64,000 nt of DNA from Salinicola acroporae (GCF_003206615.1 NZ_PZJW01000003.1:186001-250000); one strand, 5' to 3'; counted from the stretch's first letter, positions 35,842 to 45,122 are shown. Notes: a model not told the origin generated them from the letters alone. Translations and numbers: made by a program.

Positions 35842-36002
35842 GAGCAGTCGACACTCCTCGTCTGGGAAAAGCCTCGTTGTGAGAGGGCGCACGCGGTTGA
35901 CCGGGTAGATCGGGCGCGTCGCTCTGTTCTAGCGACGTGCCGTCGCGCAGGACAATAGGACCTAGTGCTGAAAGACCAAGGTCGGATGGCGACAAGTTGA
36001 CA

Positions 36003-36018
36003 TTGACGTCAAGGTCAC
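36003..36018. promoter_or_regulatory. LiuR-type operator between the ACAD operon and bkdA1
   Basis: TTGACGTCAAGGTCAC matches the liuA palindrome at 13 of 16 positions. It is preceded by TTGACA (35997-36002), which may be a -35 box. It stands 162 bases before the ACAD start and 108 before the bkdA1 start, so it could control both. Confidence 0.6.
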
Positions 36019-36125
36019 ATGTTGAGGCGGCTGTCGAAACCGGTCGTTTCCCGACCTGTCGGCTCATGGGAAAGGGCGGCTCACGAGGCGGCTCGACCCT
36101 GGTCATCGATCTCAGGACATGTCAG

Positions 36126-37334
36126 ATGAAAAAGACCCGATCCACGGCGAAACCCGTCCACAAGCCGGTTTTTGCCAATGGCGACGACATCCAGATCCCC
36201 GTGTTCACCCTGCTCAAGCCCGACGGCACTCTCTATGCCGGGGCCAGTGAAACCTCTCTCGATGAGACCACCGCGCGACGCCTCTATCGCGCCATGCTTT
36301 ACACCCGGGTGCTCGACGAGCGCATGATGGCGGCCCAACGCCAGGGTCGGCTCAGTTTCTACATGCAGTGCACCGGTGAGGAAGCGGCAGTGATCGGCAG
36401 CACGGCGGCGCTGGCCGACGCCGATATGATCATGGCCCAGTACCGCGAGCAGGGGGCACTGGCCTACCGCGGCTTCACCACCGACGAGTTCATGGATCAA
36501 CTGTTCGGCAACGAGCGCGACACCGCCCACGGTCGCCAGATGCCGATCCACTACGGCTCGCGAGACCTTCACTACCTGACGATCTCTTCGCCGCTGGCGA
36601 CCCAGATTCCCCAGGCCACCGGCTACGCCTACGGTCAGAAGCTGGCCGGCCAGGGCCACTGTACGCTGACGATCTTCGGCGAAGGGGCGGCCTCGGAGGG
36701 AGATTTCCACGCCGCGCTCAACATGGCCTCGGTGCACAAGGTGCCGGTGATCTTCCTGTGTCGTAACAACGGCTACGCCATCTCCACCCCGGTCACCGAG
36801 CAGTTCGCCGGCGATGGCGTCGCCGCGCGCGCCTTCGGCTATCGCATGCAGTCGATCCGGGTCGATGGCAACGACGTGCTGGCGGTCTACGAGGCGACCC
36901 GCGAGGCCCGGCGGCTGGCGGTGGAGGATAACGAACCGGTGTTGATCGAGGCGATGACCTACCGCCTGGCGGCGCACTCCTCCTCCGACGACCCCTCCGG
37001 CTACCGCAGCAAGAAGGAAGAGGAGGCGTGGCACAAGAAGGACCCCCTGCGCCGAATGCAGCGCTGGCTGATCGAGCGGGGCTGGTGGAACGAGGACGAA
37101 GAGCGCGAACTGACCGAGTCGCTGCGCCGTGAGGTGCTGGAAACCATGAAACAGGCGGAGAAGCGTCGCCCGCCGGCGCTGGAGAGGCTGGTCAGCGATG
37201 TCTATGCCGAGACACCGGCACTGCTGCGCGAACAGCTCGCGACGTTGAAGGCCCATATCGGACGTCATCCCGAGGCCTATCCCCGAAGCGCGCCCTGGCT
37301 GGATGGCGACACCAAGACGGAGGGCCAGGCATGA
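36126..37334 (+). CDS. bkdA1: Branched-chain 2-oxoacid dehydrogenase E1 alpha subunit
   Basis: 402 residues from the ATG at 36126. The thiamine-diphosphate motif is seen as [20 protein letters not shown] ending with [30 protein letters not shown] and the phosphorylation-loop-like [17 protein letters not shown] are typical of the BCKDH E1 alpha family rather than of pyruvate dehydrogenase. It decarboxylates the 2-oxoacids of leucine, valine and isoleucine. ATGA overlap with bkdA2. The long upstream reading from 35937 passes through the operator region and is not used. Confidence 0.9.
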   Translation: MKKTRSTAKPVHKPVFANGDDIQIPVFTLLKPDGTLYAGASETSLDETTARRLYRAMLYTRVLDERMMAAQRQGRLSFYMQCTGEEAAVIGSTAALADADMIMAQYREQGALAYRGFTTDEFMDQLFGNERDTAHGRQMPIHYGSRDLHYLTISSPLATQIPQATGYAYGQKLAGQGHCTLTIFGEGAASEGDFHAALNMASVHKVPVIFLCRNNGYAISTPVTEQFAGDGVAARAFGYRMQSIRVDGNDVLAVYEATREARRLAVEDNEPVLIEAMTYRLAAHSSSDDPSGYRSKKEEEAWHKKDPLRRMQRWLIERGWWNEDEERELTESLRREVLETMKQAEKRRPPALERLVSDVYAETPALLREQLATLKAHIGRHPEAYPRSAPWLDGDTKTEGQA

Positions 37335-38308
37335 GCCGGATGAATCTGCTCCAGGCCGTCAACAACGCGCTGGATACCGCGATGGCTGCCGATGAGCGCG
37401 TGCTCTGCTTCGGCGAGGACGTCGGTGTCTTCGGTGGCGTGTTCCGTGCCACCAGCCACCTGCAGGAAAAATATGGCCGCGATCGCTGCTTCAATACCCC
37501 GCTGGTGGAACAGGGCATCGTCGGTTTCGCCAACGGCCTGGCCGCCCAGGGCTCGGTGCCGGTGGCCGAGATCCAGTTCGCCGACTACATCTTCCCCGCT
37601 TTCGATCAACTGGTGAACGAAACCGCCAAGTTTCGCTATCGTTCCGGCAATCTGTTCGATGTCGGCGGGCTGACGGTGCGCGCACCTTATGGCGGCGGGA
37701 TCGCCGGTGGTCACTACCATTCGCAATCGCCGGAAGCCTACTTCGCCCACACCCCGGGGCTGACCGTGGTCGTACCGCGCAACCCGCACCAGGCCAAGGG
37801 GCTGCTGCTGGCCTCGATCCGCTCGCCGGATCCGGTCATCTTCTTCGAGCCCAAGCGGCTCTATCGTGCGTCGGTGGGCGAGGTGCCAGACGACGACTAC
37901 GAGCTGCCGCTGCGTCAGGCCGAGGTGGTCAAGGCCGGTGAAGACATCACGCTGCTGGCCTGGGGCGCCCAGTTGGAGGTTGTCGAGCAGGCGGCGGAGA
38001 TGGCCGAGGAAGCGGGTATCTCGTGTGAAATCATCGACCTGCGCACCATCGTGCCGTGGGATATCGATACCGTGGTCGAGTCGGTGCTCAAGACCGGGAG
38101 ATTGATCGTCAGTCACGAGGCGCCGTTGACCGGGGGATTCGCCGCCGAGATCGCCGCCACCGTCCAGAGCCGCTGTTTCCTTTATCTGGAGTCGCCGATC
38201 GAGCGCGTGACGGGGCTCGACACGCCGTTCCCGCTGACGCTTGAGAAAGAGTACATGCCGGGGCCGTTGAAGGTGCTCGATGCCATCCACCGCACGATGG
38301 ATTTCTAG
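37331..38308 (+). CDS. bkdA2: Branched-chain 2-oxoacid dehydrogenase E1 beta subunit
   Basis: 325 residues. Transketolase-type pyrimidine domain ([57 protein letters not shown]) and C-terminal domain ([20 protein letters not shown]). It forms the alpha2beta2 E1 with the coupled upstream gene and completes the thiamine-diphosphate site. The E2 gene follows after 8 bases with a GGAGG ribosome site in the gap. Confidence 0.92.
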   Translation: MSRMNLLQAVNNALDTAMAADERVLCFGEDVGVFGGVFRATSHLQEKYGRDRCFNTPLVEQGIVGFANGLAAQGSVPVAEIQFADYIFPAFDQLVNETAKFRYRSGNLFDVGGLTVRAPYGGGIAGGHYHSQSPEAYFAHTPGLTVVVPRNPHQAKGLLLASIRSPDPVIFFEPKRLYRASVGEVPDDDYELPLRQAEVVKAGEDITLLAWGAQLEVVEQAAEMAEEAGISCEIIDLRTIVPWDIDTVVESVLKTGRLIVSHEAPLTGGFAAEIAATVQSRCFLYLESPIERVTGLDTPFPLTLEKEYMPGPLKVLDAIHRTMDF

Positions 38309-38316
38309 GAGGTGAG

Positions 38317-40020
38317 ATGAGCGATTTCCTGCTGCCTGACATCGGCGAGGGTATCGTCGAGTGCGAAGTGGTGAAATGGCTGGTCAGCGAGGGCGATACC
38401 ATCGCCGAGGACCAGCCCGTCGCCGAGGTGACCACCGACAAGGCGCTGGTGGAAATTCCCGCCCCTGAGGCCGGCCGCGTCACGCGGCTCTACGTCCGCG
38501 AGGGGGAGACGGCACGGGTCCATGCGCCGCTGTTCGCCATCGAAAGCGTTGCCGATAGCGCCCGATCCGGTACCGACACCCGGCCTCATCACGATGCTCG
38601 GCCGCCCCAGCCGGCTGCCGCCACTCCCGAGGACGAGAACCTGCAGCCGCCCGGGCCGGACGAAGAGGGAACGGAACCGGCGAGATCGAAGGATTTCATC
38701 CTGCCCGACCTGGGCGAAGGCATCGTCGAGTGCGAGGTGGTGGCCTGGCACGTCGAGGAGGGCGACGAGATCGCCGAGGATCAGCCGGTCGTCGAGGTCA
38801 GCACCGACAAGGCGGTGATGGAGATCACCGCGCCGGAGGCGGGCCGACTGGTGCGCCGGTACTGTCAGCTCGACGAGGTTGCCAAGGTGCACTCGCCGCT
38901 GTTCGCGTACATTCCGCAAGCCGGCGATGAGTTCGGCCCGTCCGGTGACACCCCGGCGGCCACCGGCGCTGTTCCACGTGAAACGCACGCCCAGGCCGGG
39001 AAGGCCGCGACTCATGCTGCCCAGAGCGGAGCCGGGTCGTCGTCAGCCGCTCGCTCGGCGCGGGACAACACCGGCCGGCGGCGGATTCCCGCTAGCCCGG
39101 CGGTGCGCCGGCGAGTGCGCGAGCTGGGGCTGACGCTCGATGAGATCCCCGGCAGCGGCAAGGATGGCCGCGTGCTCAAGGAGGACGTGCTGGCGTTCCA
39201 GCAGCGCCGTGACAGTGCCGCCGACACAGCCCAGCCTACGGCCGAGCGCGGCGCCCAGAATCAGACCCAGGCCCGGAGCCAGAGCCCGACCACCACCGCT
39301 GGCGAGACGGCGGCGGCGGATCGGATCGAGCCGCTCAAGGGCATCCGCGCGGTGATGGCGCGGCGCATGAGCGAGGCCGCGGCGAGCATTCCCCACTTCG
39401 CCTACGGCGACGAGTTCGATGTCACCGAGCTGCTGGCCCTGCGCGAGCGGCTCAAGGCGAGTTTCGCCGAGCGCGACGAGCGGCTGACTCTGATGCCGCT
39501 GCTGATGAAGGCGCTGGCGCTGGCGGTGAGCGAGTTCCCGCTACTCAACTGCCGCTTCGATGCCGCCGCCGAGGCGATCCACTATCAGCCCGGGTGCCAT
39601 ATCGGCATGGCGGTGGATAGCCAGAGCGGCCTGCTGGTGCCCAACGTCAAGCATGTGGAGGGGCTGAGCCTGCGCCAGGTGGCGAGCGAGGTGGAGCGCC
39701 TGACCCGGGCAGCGCGGGAGGGCCGGGTCTCGCCGGCGGATCTCAAGGGCGGCACCATCAGCATCTCCAACATCGGCGTGCTCGGCGGCACCTATGCCAT
39801 GCCGATCATCAACGCGCCGGAGGTGGCGATCGTCGCCCTCGGCCGGGTGCAGCGGCTGCCGCGTTTCGATGCCGAGGGGCGGGTGGTGGCGCGTTCGATC
39901 ATGACCGTGACCTGGTCCGGCGATCACCGCGTGCTGGACGGCGGCACAATGGCGCGCTTCTGCAACCGCTGGAAGGGCTACCTGGAAGCGCCGGAGAGCA
40001 TGCTCACCGAGCTGCGCTGA
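38317..40020 (+). CDS. bkdB: Branched-chain 2-oxoacid dehydrogenase E2 (lipoamide acyltransferase)
   Basis: 567 residues, longer than the usual one-lipoyl bacterial BkdB. Two lipoyl domains are present, with lipoylation at DKA Lys42 and Lys165, joined by Pro/Ala-rich linkers. A peripheral-subunit-binding domain follows (about 248-295, ASPAVRRRVRELGLTLDEIP). The C-terminal acyltransferase domain (about 338-567) ends with the active-site motif DHRVLDGG. It transfers the branched acyl group to CoA. No E3 (lpd) gene lies nearby, so dihydrolipoamide dehydrogenase must come from elsewhere. A parS-like 16-mer lies in the second linker. Confidence 0.92.
   Translation: MSDFLLPDIGEGIVECEVVKWLVSEGDTIAEDQPVAEVTTDKALVEIPAPEAGRVTRLYVREGETARVHAPLFAIESVADSARSGTDTRPHHDARPPQPAAATPEDENLQPPGPDEEGTEPARSKDFILPDLGEGIVECEVVAWHVEEGDEIAEDQPVVEVSTDKAVMEITAPEAGRLVRRYCQLDEVAKVHSPLFAYIPQAGDEFGPSGDTPAATGAVPRETHAQAGKAATHAAQSGAGSSSAARSARDNTGRRRIPASPAVRRRVRELGLTLDEIPGSGKDGRVLKEDVLAFQQRRDSAADTAQPTAERGAQNQTQARSQSPTTTAGETAAADRIEPLKGIRAVMARRMSEAAASIPHFAYGDEFDVTELLALRERLKASFAERDERLTLMPLLMKALALAVSEFPLLNCRFDAAAEAIHYQPGCHIGMAVDSQSGLLVPNVKHVEGLSLRQVASEVERLTRAAREGRVSPADLKGGTISISNIGVLGGTYAMPIINAPEVAIVALGRVQRLPRFDAEGRVVARSIMTVTWSGDHRVLDGGTMARFCNRWKGYLEAPESMLTELR
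38970..38985. promoter_or_regulatory. parS-like ParB-binding site inside bkdB (putative)
   Basis: TGTTCCACGTGAAACG matches 14 of 16 bases of the common parS sequence TGTTTCACGTGAAACA, and its left half equals the Pseudomonas form TGTTCCACG. It lies in the coding sequence of a flexible linker, where codons are free to drift. Only this copy was noticed. Confidence 0.5.
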
Positions 40021-40029
40021 GGCGACCCC

Positions 40030-41853
40030 ATGAGCCTCGAGCCGACGGGAATTCAGCAGTTCTATATTCCCGAGGAGCAGTCGGTCTACCTGCTCAGTCA
40101 GAGCCAGGCACGGCAACTGCGCGAGTGGATCGGGCGCTGCCGCCACCAGCTCGCCCAGGTCGGCTACCGGGAGGTGGAGCTGGTCGGCAAGGGCGCCTAC
40201 GGGTTCGTCTTCGCGGGTATCGATGGCGCCGGCGCCAGCCACGTGTTCAAGTTCACCCGCCAGAACCTGCCCCAGGCGTTCCATGAGCGCCTGGAGGAAG
40301 AGGCGTTCATGCTCGAACAGGTGGACCATCCCCGCGTTCCCCGCCTGATCGCCTATCGCGCCCTGCGCCATCAAGCGATGCTGGTGATGCAGCGCGCCCC
40401 GGGCATCAACCTGGAGGAGTACTCGCTGCGCTACGGCCGCCTGCCAGCGCGGCTGATCATCGCCATCGCGGCGCAGCTCGCCGATATCCTGCGCACGCTG
40501 CGGCGCGAATCCGCCGAGGGACGTCTGGTGGTACACGGGGATATCAAACCCTCGAACCTGATGTTCGACGCGCGAACCGAGCAGATCGCGTTGATCGACT
40601 GGGGCTCGTCGGTCTTCGCCCAGCTCGATGCCGAGGGCCAGTTCCTGTCGCGCAACGTGATGGCGCTGATGTCCGACGATCTGCAGCACACCAACGCTCG
40701 CATGGGTGATGTCTACTATATCGGCGAGGAGCAGCTCGAGGGCGCGCTGTCGTCGCCGCGCTTCGACGAACAGGGCGTCGCCGCGACCCTCTATGCGCTT
40801 GCCACCGCGCAGTCCAGCCGCTTCGGTCGCGAGACGATCCCGGCCACCTCGCTGGGGTTGCCGATCGAGTTCGCCCGGGTGCTGGATGCAATGCTGAGCG
40901 AGGACCCCGGCCTGCGGCGTCGGGCCGGCGACTATTTTCTCCAGCACATGCCGCGGATCGCCCGGACGATCATCCGTGAGCCACCGAGATCGCCGGAGAT
41001 CCCGCTGGTCCCGGTGTGGGTACGTTCGCTGGAGCAGGAGATCGAGACGGTGGTCTACAGCTCGCGCAAGGCTTTCCTGCGTGATGACCATCGTCAGGAT
41101 GACGCGCGCGACGACACCCTGAGCGCGGTCAACGATATCCAGCTCGATCGCTACTACAAGCACTTCATGCAGGGCATGGGCGATCTCGAGAAGGCTTTCC
41201 TGGTGGCGGTGGGGCGGCTGGGCAAGTACCCGGTGGTGGGCGGACTGGCGGTGCGCTGGAGCGACGCCGGCGTCGAGTTCGACACGACGCTGAGCCTCAA
41301 CGAGCCGTCGCTCCGGACTGCCTTCGTCGCGGCGGTGAACAACATGGTCAATCTCGCCCGGGCGATCCGTCGCCGCGACGGGGTGTTCAAGGCTTGCCTG
41401 TTCAACGCCCGGCGCACCCTGCACGTCGACCGTGACGATGCCTCCCGGCCGTTCGTGCCCGACGCGGCCTGCGCGATCCCCTACGAGGTCAGCCCCACGC
41501 CGGAGCTGGAAGATACCAGCCGCGAGCACTCCTACTTCGAGGATGGTCCGGATCCCGAGGAGTTCCTGCGTTTGCCGCCAGTGATGATCGAGGCGCTGTC
41601 GCGGCTCAATGCCATCCATCACACCGGCATGATCATCTTCGAGGCGTTGCCGACCCATCTGAAGATCCATAGCTACTACCGGCTGCTCGATCCGGCCCGC
41701 GAGGAGGAGTTCCGCGACTGTCTGGAGACGCTGCTGGCGGCGGTGCCGCAGATCGACGGCCTGGGGATCTCCGGCTACATGAAGATGCCCTACAAGAACG
41801 CCCGGCACTTTGCCCATCGGGCGCATCTGCCGGAGCGCTTCCATCCTCGCTGA
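40030..41853 (+). CDS. Ser/Thr protein kinase-like protein with a C-terminal extension
   Basis: 607 residues. Kinase domain at about 45-310: glycine loop VGKGAYGFVF, lysine in HVFKFTR, catalytic loop VVHGDIKPSNLMFD (HGD for HRD), and metal-binding IDWGSS (DWG for DFG). All catalytic residues (Lys, Asp, Asn, Asp) are kept. The remaining 290 residues match no family I recognise and contain no membrane helix. The gene starts 9 bases after bkdB, so it is almost certainly in the bkd operon. Regulation of the dehydrogenase by phosphorylation is an attractive but unproven idea; mammalian BCKDH kinase is of an unrelated fold. Confidence 0.82.
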   Translation: MSLEPTGIQQFYIPEEQSVYLLSQSQARQLREWIGRCRHQLAQVGYREVELVGKGAYGFVFAGIDGAGASHVFKFTRQNLPQAFHERLEEEAFMLEQVDHPRVPRLIAYRALRHQAMLVMQRAPGINLEEYSLRYGRLPARLIIAIAAQLADILRTLRRESAEGRLVVHGDIKPSNLMFDARTEQIALIDWGSSVFAQLDAEGQFLSRNVMALMSDDLQHTNARMGDVYYIGEEQLEGALSSPRFDEQGVAATLYALATAQSSRFGRETIPATSLGLPIEFARVLDAMLSEDPGLRRRAGDYFLQHMPRIARTIIREPPRSPEIPLVPVWVRSLEQEIETVVYSSRKAFLRDDHRQDDARDDTLSAVNDIQLDRYYKHFMQGMGDLEKAFLVAVGRLGKYPVVGGLAVRWSDAGVEFDTTLSLNEPSLRTAFVAAVNNMVNLARAIRRRDGVFKACLFNARRTLHVDRDDASRPFVPDAACAIPYEVSPTPELEDTSREHSYFEDGPDPEEFLRLPPVMIEALSRLNAIHHTGMIIFEALPTHLKIHSYYRLLDPAREEEFRDCLETLLAAVPQIDGLGISGYMKMPYKNARHFAHRAHLPERFHPR

Positions 41854-41869
41854 GACGGTGCTTTAGAGG

Positions 41870-42040
41870 GTGTTTACAAGCCCTCTGACGATGGGCGCCG
41901 GAGGCAGGGCAAAGCGAGGGTCCTTTGCCAGGGAAGGCAAAGGTAGCGCCCAGGGAGGGGTTCACAGCGCCCTCGCGACGCTCTGCCGCCGGATAAGCCC
42001 ACGTCGTCCAGCGGTTGTGAAAAGCGCGCTTAGAGAGGAG
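41870..42040. repeat. Structured intergenic element of possible dispersed-repeat type
   Basis: The 333-base gap between the kinase and transporter genes has no gene. Its first part, from AGGGTGTTTACAAGCCCTCT through GGAGGGGTTCACAGCGCCCT to GCCGGATAAGCCCACG, resembles from memory an element found in many copies between genes of Halomonas genomes. It contains local hairpins such as TCCTTTGCC...GGCAAAGG. Only one copy is in this window, so repetition cannot be shown here. Confidence 0.35.
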
Positions 42041-42044
42041 ATTC

Positions 42045-42065
42045 CGGGCTTTTGCCCCGTTTTTT
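42045..42065 (+). terminator. Short rho-independent terminator after the bkd-kinase operon
   Basis: CGGGC-TTTT-GCCCCG with one bulged base, followed by six T. The stem is short, so efficiency is uncertain. Confidence 0.45.
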
Positions 42066-42109
42066 ATCGCTTTTCCCGCGCAGGGTGGGATCAACAATGC
42101 GCGAGTCGC

Positions 42110-42115
42110 TATAAT
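42110..42115 (+). promoter_or_regulatory. -10 box of the Na+-dependent transporter promoter
   Basis: A perfect TATAAT lies 71 bases before the transporter ATG, in an otherwise GC-rich gap. No good -35 hexamer is seen at 16-18 bases upstream. Confidence 0.5.
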
Positions 42116-42186
42116 CCGCGCGGAAAATAAGAAGCCCCGGCCGGCCCGGTGGACTTCCAACAACACATCCAGTCGATGGTGAACTC

Positions 42187-43530
42187 ATGGCCAAATCCCA
42201 CACCCATGCGCAGTGGTCCTCTCGCACGGCCTTCGTCCTGGCGGCGACCGGCTCGGCGGTCGGGCTCGGCAATATCTGGAAATTCCCCTACATGGTGGGC
42301 GACAGCGGCGGCGCCGTGTTCGTGCTCGTCTACCTGGTGTGTATCGCGCTGATCGGGCTGCCGATCCTGGTCTCCGAGTGGCTGCTCGGCCGCCGCGGCC
42401 AGTCCAACCCGATCAACACCATGCAGACGGTCAGCCGCGACGCGAAGAAATCGCCGGACTGGGTGCTGGTGGGAATCGCCGGCGTCCTAGGCTCGTTTCT
42501 GATCCTCTCGTTCTACAGCGTGGTCGGCGGCTGGTCGCTCAACTACACCTGGAGCACGCTGACTGGCGACCTCGGTCAGTCCAGCGGTGTCAGCGTGGGT
42601 GATTACTTCACCACCCTGCTGGGTCAGCCGGGCACGCTGCTGTTCTGGCACACGCTGTTCATGCTGCTGACCTTCGGCATCGTCGCCGGTGGGGTCAAGG
42701 GTGGCCTGGAGCGTGCGGCCAAGTGGCTGATGCCGCTGCTGATCGTGGCGCTGGTCGTGTTGATCGGCTTCGGCATGTCCACCTCGGGCTTTGGTCAGGC
42801 GGCCGAGTTCATGTTCTCGCCCGACTGGAGCAAGTTGAATGGCGGCGTCATTCTCGCGGCGCTGGGTCACGCCTTCTTCACGCTATCGCTGGGGATGGGG
42901 ATCATGATGGCCTATGGCTCCTACCTGGGGCAGGAGGTCGACCTGATCAAGACCGCGCGTACCGTGGTGATCCTGGATACGGTGATCGCGCTTGGCGCCG
43001 GCATGGCGATCTTCCCGGTGGTCTTCGCCAACAATCTCGACCCCAGTGCCGGCCCCGGCCTGCTCTTCGTCACCCTGCCGCTGGCGTTCATCGACATGCC
43101 CTGGGGGCTGGTGTTCGGTACGATCTTCTTCGCCCTGCTCACGGTGGCCGCGCTGACCTCGGCGATCTCGCTGCTGGAGCCGGTCACCGAATTCCTCGAA
43201 GAGCGCACGCCGCTGTCGCGACTCGGCTCGGCGTTCGTCGCCGCGCTGGCGACCTGGACGCTGGGTATCGCCGCGCTGCTGGCGTTCAACCTCTGGTCCG
43301 GCTTCCAGCCGTTCGGCTTCAACGTCTTCGACCTGCTCGACGCCCTCACCAGCAAGCTGATGCTGCCGCTGACGGGACTGGCTGCCATCGTCTTCACCGC
43401 CTGGTTCCTGGATAGCGAAGACGTCAAGCGGGAGCTGGGACTGGGGCCGAAAGGACGGGTCGTATGGCACTACGTATCGCGTTATGTCGCACCGATCGGC
43501 GTGATCGTGGTGTTCTTCAACAGCCTGTAG
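42187..43530 (+). CDS. Sodium-dependent transporter, neurotransmitter:sodium symporter (SNF) family
   Basis: 447 residues with about 11-12 membrane helices. The first helix has the sodium- and substrate-binding signature AATGSAVGLGNIWKFPYMVG (residues about 19-38), and YSVVGGWSLNYTW and ALGHAFFTLSLGMGIMMAYG are also typical. Bacterial members (MhsT, LeuT) import amino acids with Na+. The substrate cannot be read from the sequence. A single gene with its own promoter and a trailing hairpin. Confidence 0.9.
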   Translation: MAKSHTHAQWSSRTAFVLAATGSAVGLGNIWKFPYMVGDSGGAVFVLVYLVCIALIGLPILVSEWLLGRRGQSNPINTMQTVSRDAKKSPDWVLVGIAGVLGSFLILSFYSVVGGWSLNYTWSTLTGDLGQSSGVSVGDYFTTLLGQPGTLLFWHTLFMLLTFGIVAGGVKGGLERAAKWLMPLLIVALVVLIGFGMSTSGFGQAAEFMFSPDWSKLNGGVILAALGHAFFTLSLGMGIMMAYGSYLGQEVDLIKTARTVVILDTVIALGAGMAIFPVVFANNLDPSAGPGLLFVTLPLAFIDMPWGLVFGTIFFALLTVAALTSAISLLEPVTEFLEERTPLSRLGSAFVAALATWTLGIAALLAFNLWSGFQPFGFNVFDLLDALTSKLMLPLTGLAAIVFTAWFLDSEDVKRELGLGPKGRVVWHYVSRYVAPIGVIVVFFNSL

Positions 43531-43597
43531 TGGACCGCCGTCACGTCTCGGGGGGTGACGGGAATTTCCGCGCCGGAGGGGATTCCGGCGAGGCAGG

Positions 43598-43631
43598 CAG
43601 CGGCCGTTGCCCTCGAGGGTGGCGGCCGCTG
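43598..43631. terminator. Hairpin after the transporter gene
   Basis: CAGCGGCCG (43598-43606) pairs exactly with CGGCCGCTG (43623-43631), and an inner GCCCTCGAGGG adds a second stem. There is no T-tract on either strand, so it may be a stability hairpin rather than a true terminator. It stands between converging genes. Confidence 0.5.
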
Positions 43632-43664
43632 ATCGTTGGGTAGCGGTCTCCGGCCGACTGGACG

Positions 43665-43853
43665 CTACTCGGGCAGCTCGGCGATCTCTTCCGCCAGCTG
43701 GCGCTTCTCCAGACGCTGCTCGATGCCGCGCCGGGCCTTGAGGTATCTCACGGCCGCCTTGCGCTTGCGCCGCTCGTGCTCGTTGACTTCCAACGTCATG
43801 AAAATATCGAGAATTTCGCTCTTCAGGGTGTGAAGATGTTCGATGTCCTTCAT
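43665..43853 (-). CDS. Small conserved protein, possibly PA3496-like
   Basis: 62 residues, highly charged and helical: MKDIEHLHTLKSEILDIFMT at the start and KARRGIEQRLEKRQLAEEIA near the end. The Arg-rich helix resembles the C-terminus of the small PA3496 family (putative envelope integrity proteins), but the match is weak. AGGAG at 8 bases before the ATG strongly supports this start. A longer reading across hexR on this strand is a shadow. Divergent from hexR. Confidence 0.65.
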   Translation of the reverse strand: MKDIEHLHTLKSEILDIFMTLEVNEHERRKRKAAVRYLKARRGIEQRLEKRQLAEEIAELPE

Positions 43854-44069
43854 TGATCGAATCTCCTGGCATCCTCGGAACTGTCGGTTTGCGCCCGACA
43901 TGCATACTATACTCAACTTTACAAGATAATGACGATTCACTTTTTTCATGCTTCCGACGCGCCGTGTCGGCGTATTCCCGCCAGTCCGACTCGGGCATAC
44001 TAGGCTTCGAACTTCTGATCGAAATCCAGAGACACGAGACCGCTTGATGTTGCCATCCGAGGGCCAGCC

Positions 44070-44927
44070 ATGAGTCGTTCGCTGTTCGACGAATTGCGCG
44101 TTCACATGGATCGTTTGCGCCGTTCCGAGCAGAAGGTGGCGCGCTTCGTGCTGCGCAATCCGGAAGAGGTGATCCTGATGCGGATCACCGACCTGGCCAG
44201 CGAGGCGCAGGTCAGCGAGCCCACGGTGGTGCGCTTCTGTCGTGCCATGGGCATGGCCGGATTCCAGGAGTTCAAGCTGAAGCTGGCGCAGATGATGGCC
44301 AAGGGCAGCCAGTATGCGCAGTTCACCATGAACGACGGCGATAGCGTGGCCGAGTTCTCCCATGGCATCTTCGACAGCACCATCGAGACGCTCGAACAGG
44401 TCCGCGATCGCCTCGACAATGAGGCGCTGGGCAAGGCAATCGCCGCGCTGGCGGTCGCCAACCGGGTCGAGTTCTACGGCTATGGCGCTTCGGGCATCGT
44501 CGCCGCCGATGCCCAGCACAAGTTCTTCCGGCTCCAGATCCAGACTTCGGCCTACGCCGATCCCCACATGCAGGCAATGTCCGCCGCCACCCTGAAGGCG
44601 GGCGACGTGGTGGTGGCGATCTCCCAGACCGGACGCACCCGGGCGCTGATCGCCAGCGCGAAGACGGCGGTCAAGGCCGGTGCTACCGTGATCGGCCTGT
44701 GTCCCAGCGATTCGCCATTGGCTCGCGAGGTGACCCTGACACTGCCGGTCGACGTGCAGGAAGACACCGAGGTCTACATCCCCATGACCTCGCGCATCGC
44801 GCATCTGTTGACCATCGATGTGCTCGCCGTGGGCGTGGCCAAGAATCGTGGCCCGCAGATCAGCGATCAGCTCAAGGCGATCAAGCGCAGCCTGGGGTCG
44901 TTGAGGGTTTCCAACAGCGTCTCCTGA
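44070..44927 (+). CDS. hexR: RpiR-family transcriptional regulator HexR
   Basis: 285 residues. N-terminal RpiR helix-turn-helix (ITDLASEAQVSEPTVVRFCR, about 39-58) and C-terminal SIS sugar-phosphate domain (EFYGYGASGIVAADAQHKFF; VVAISQTGRTRALIASAKTA). This matches HexR, the KDPG-responsive regulator of Entner-Doudoroff and central carbon genes. No zwf/edd genes are adjacent. A strong terminator follows, then the SOS operon. Confidence 0.85.
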   Translation: MSRSLFDELRVHMDRLRRSEQKVARFVLRNPEEVILMRITDLASEAQVSEPTVVRFCRAMGMAGFQEFKLKLAQMMAKGSQYAQFTMNDGDSVAEFSHGIFDSTIETLEQVRDRLDNEALGKAIAALAVANRVEFYGYGASGIVAADAQHKFFRLQIQTSAYADPHMQAMSAATLKAGDVVVAISQTGRTRALIASAKTAVKAGATVIGLCPSDSPLAREVTLTLPVDVQEDTEVYIPMTSRIAHLLTIDVLAVGVAKNRGPQISDQLKAIKRSLGSLRVSNSVS

Positions 44928-44944
44928 GTCGCTCGCATTCCGGG

Positions 44945-44970
44945 AAACGTCACTTGAAGTGGCGTTTTTT
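44945..44970 (+). terminator. Rho-independent terminator of hexR
   Basis: AACGTCACTT and AAGTGGCGTT pair through one G-T wobble around a 2-base loop, followed by T6 (to 44970), 18 bases after the hexR stop. Confidence 0.85.
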
Positions 44971-44983
44971 CATGCCTTGAATA

Positions 44984-44999
44984 CTGTATATATAGACAG
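44984..44999. promoter_or_regulatory. LexA (SOS) box before imuA
   Basis: CTGTATATATAGACAG fits the gammaproteobacterial consensus CTGTATATATATACAG with one difference. It lies 123 bases before the imuA ATG and is the only credible SOS box seen in the window. Confidence 0.85.
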
Positions 45000-45122
45000 T
45001 ATCCATGTTCTGAGTGACACTGGTGGCAACGATTCAACCGTCCCGAGTACCGCCATGTCGTCACTCGCTTCCTGCTGTTTCCGGTGGTTGCCACTGCCAC
45101 CCTTCGCTACGGAGGGCAGCCG

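Noticed and set aside
39541-41844. Very long open reading on the minus strand opposite the kinase gene (767 codons)
   Set aside because: High-GC shadow of a well-supported gene with family motifs on the other strand; the translation is His/Arg/Gln-rich with no recognisable domain.
43895-43945. HexR self-operator in the hexR upstream region
   Set aside because: Words such as ACTATA and TTTACAAG are present, but no TGTARTNNNAYTACA-like palindrome could be read.
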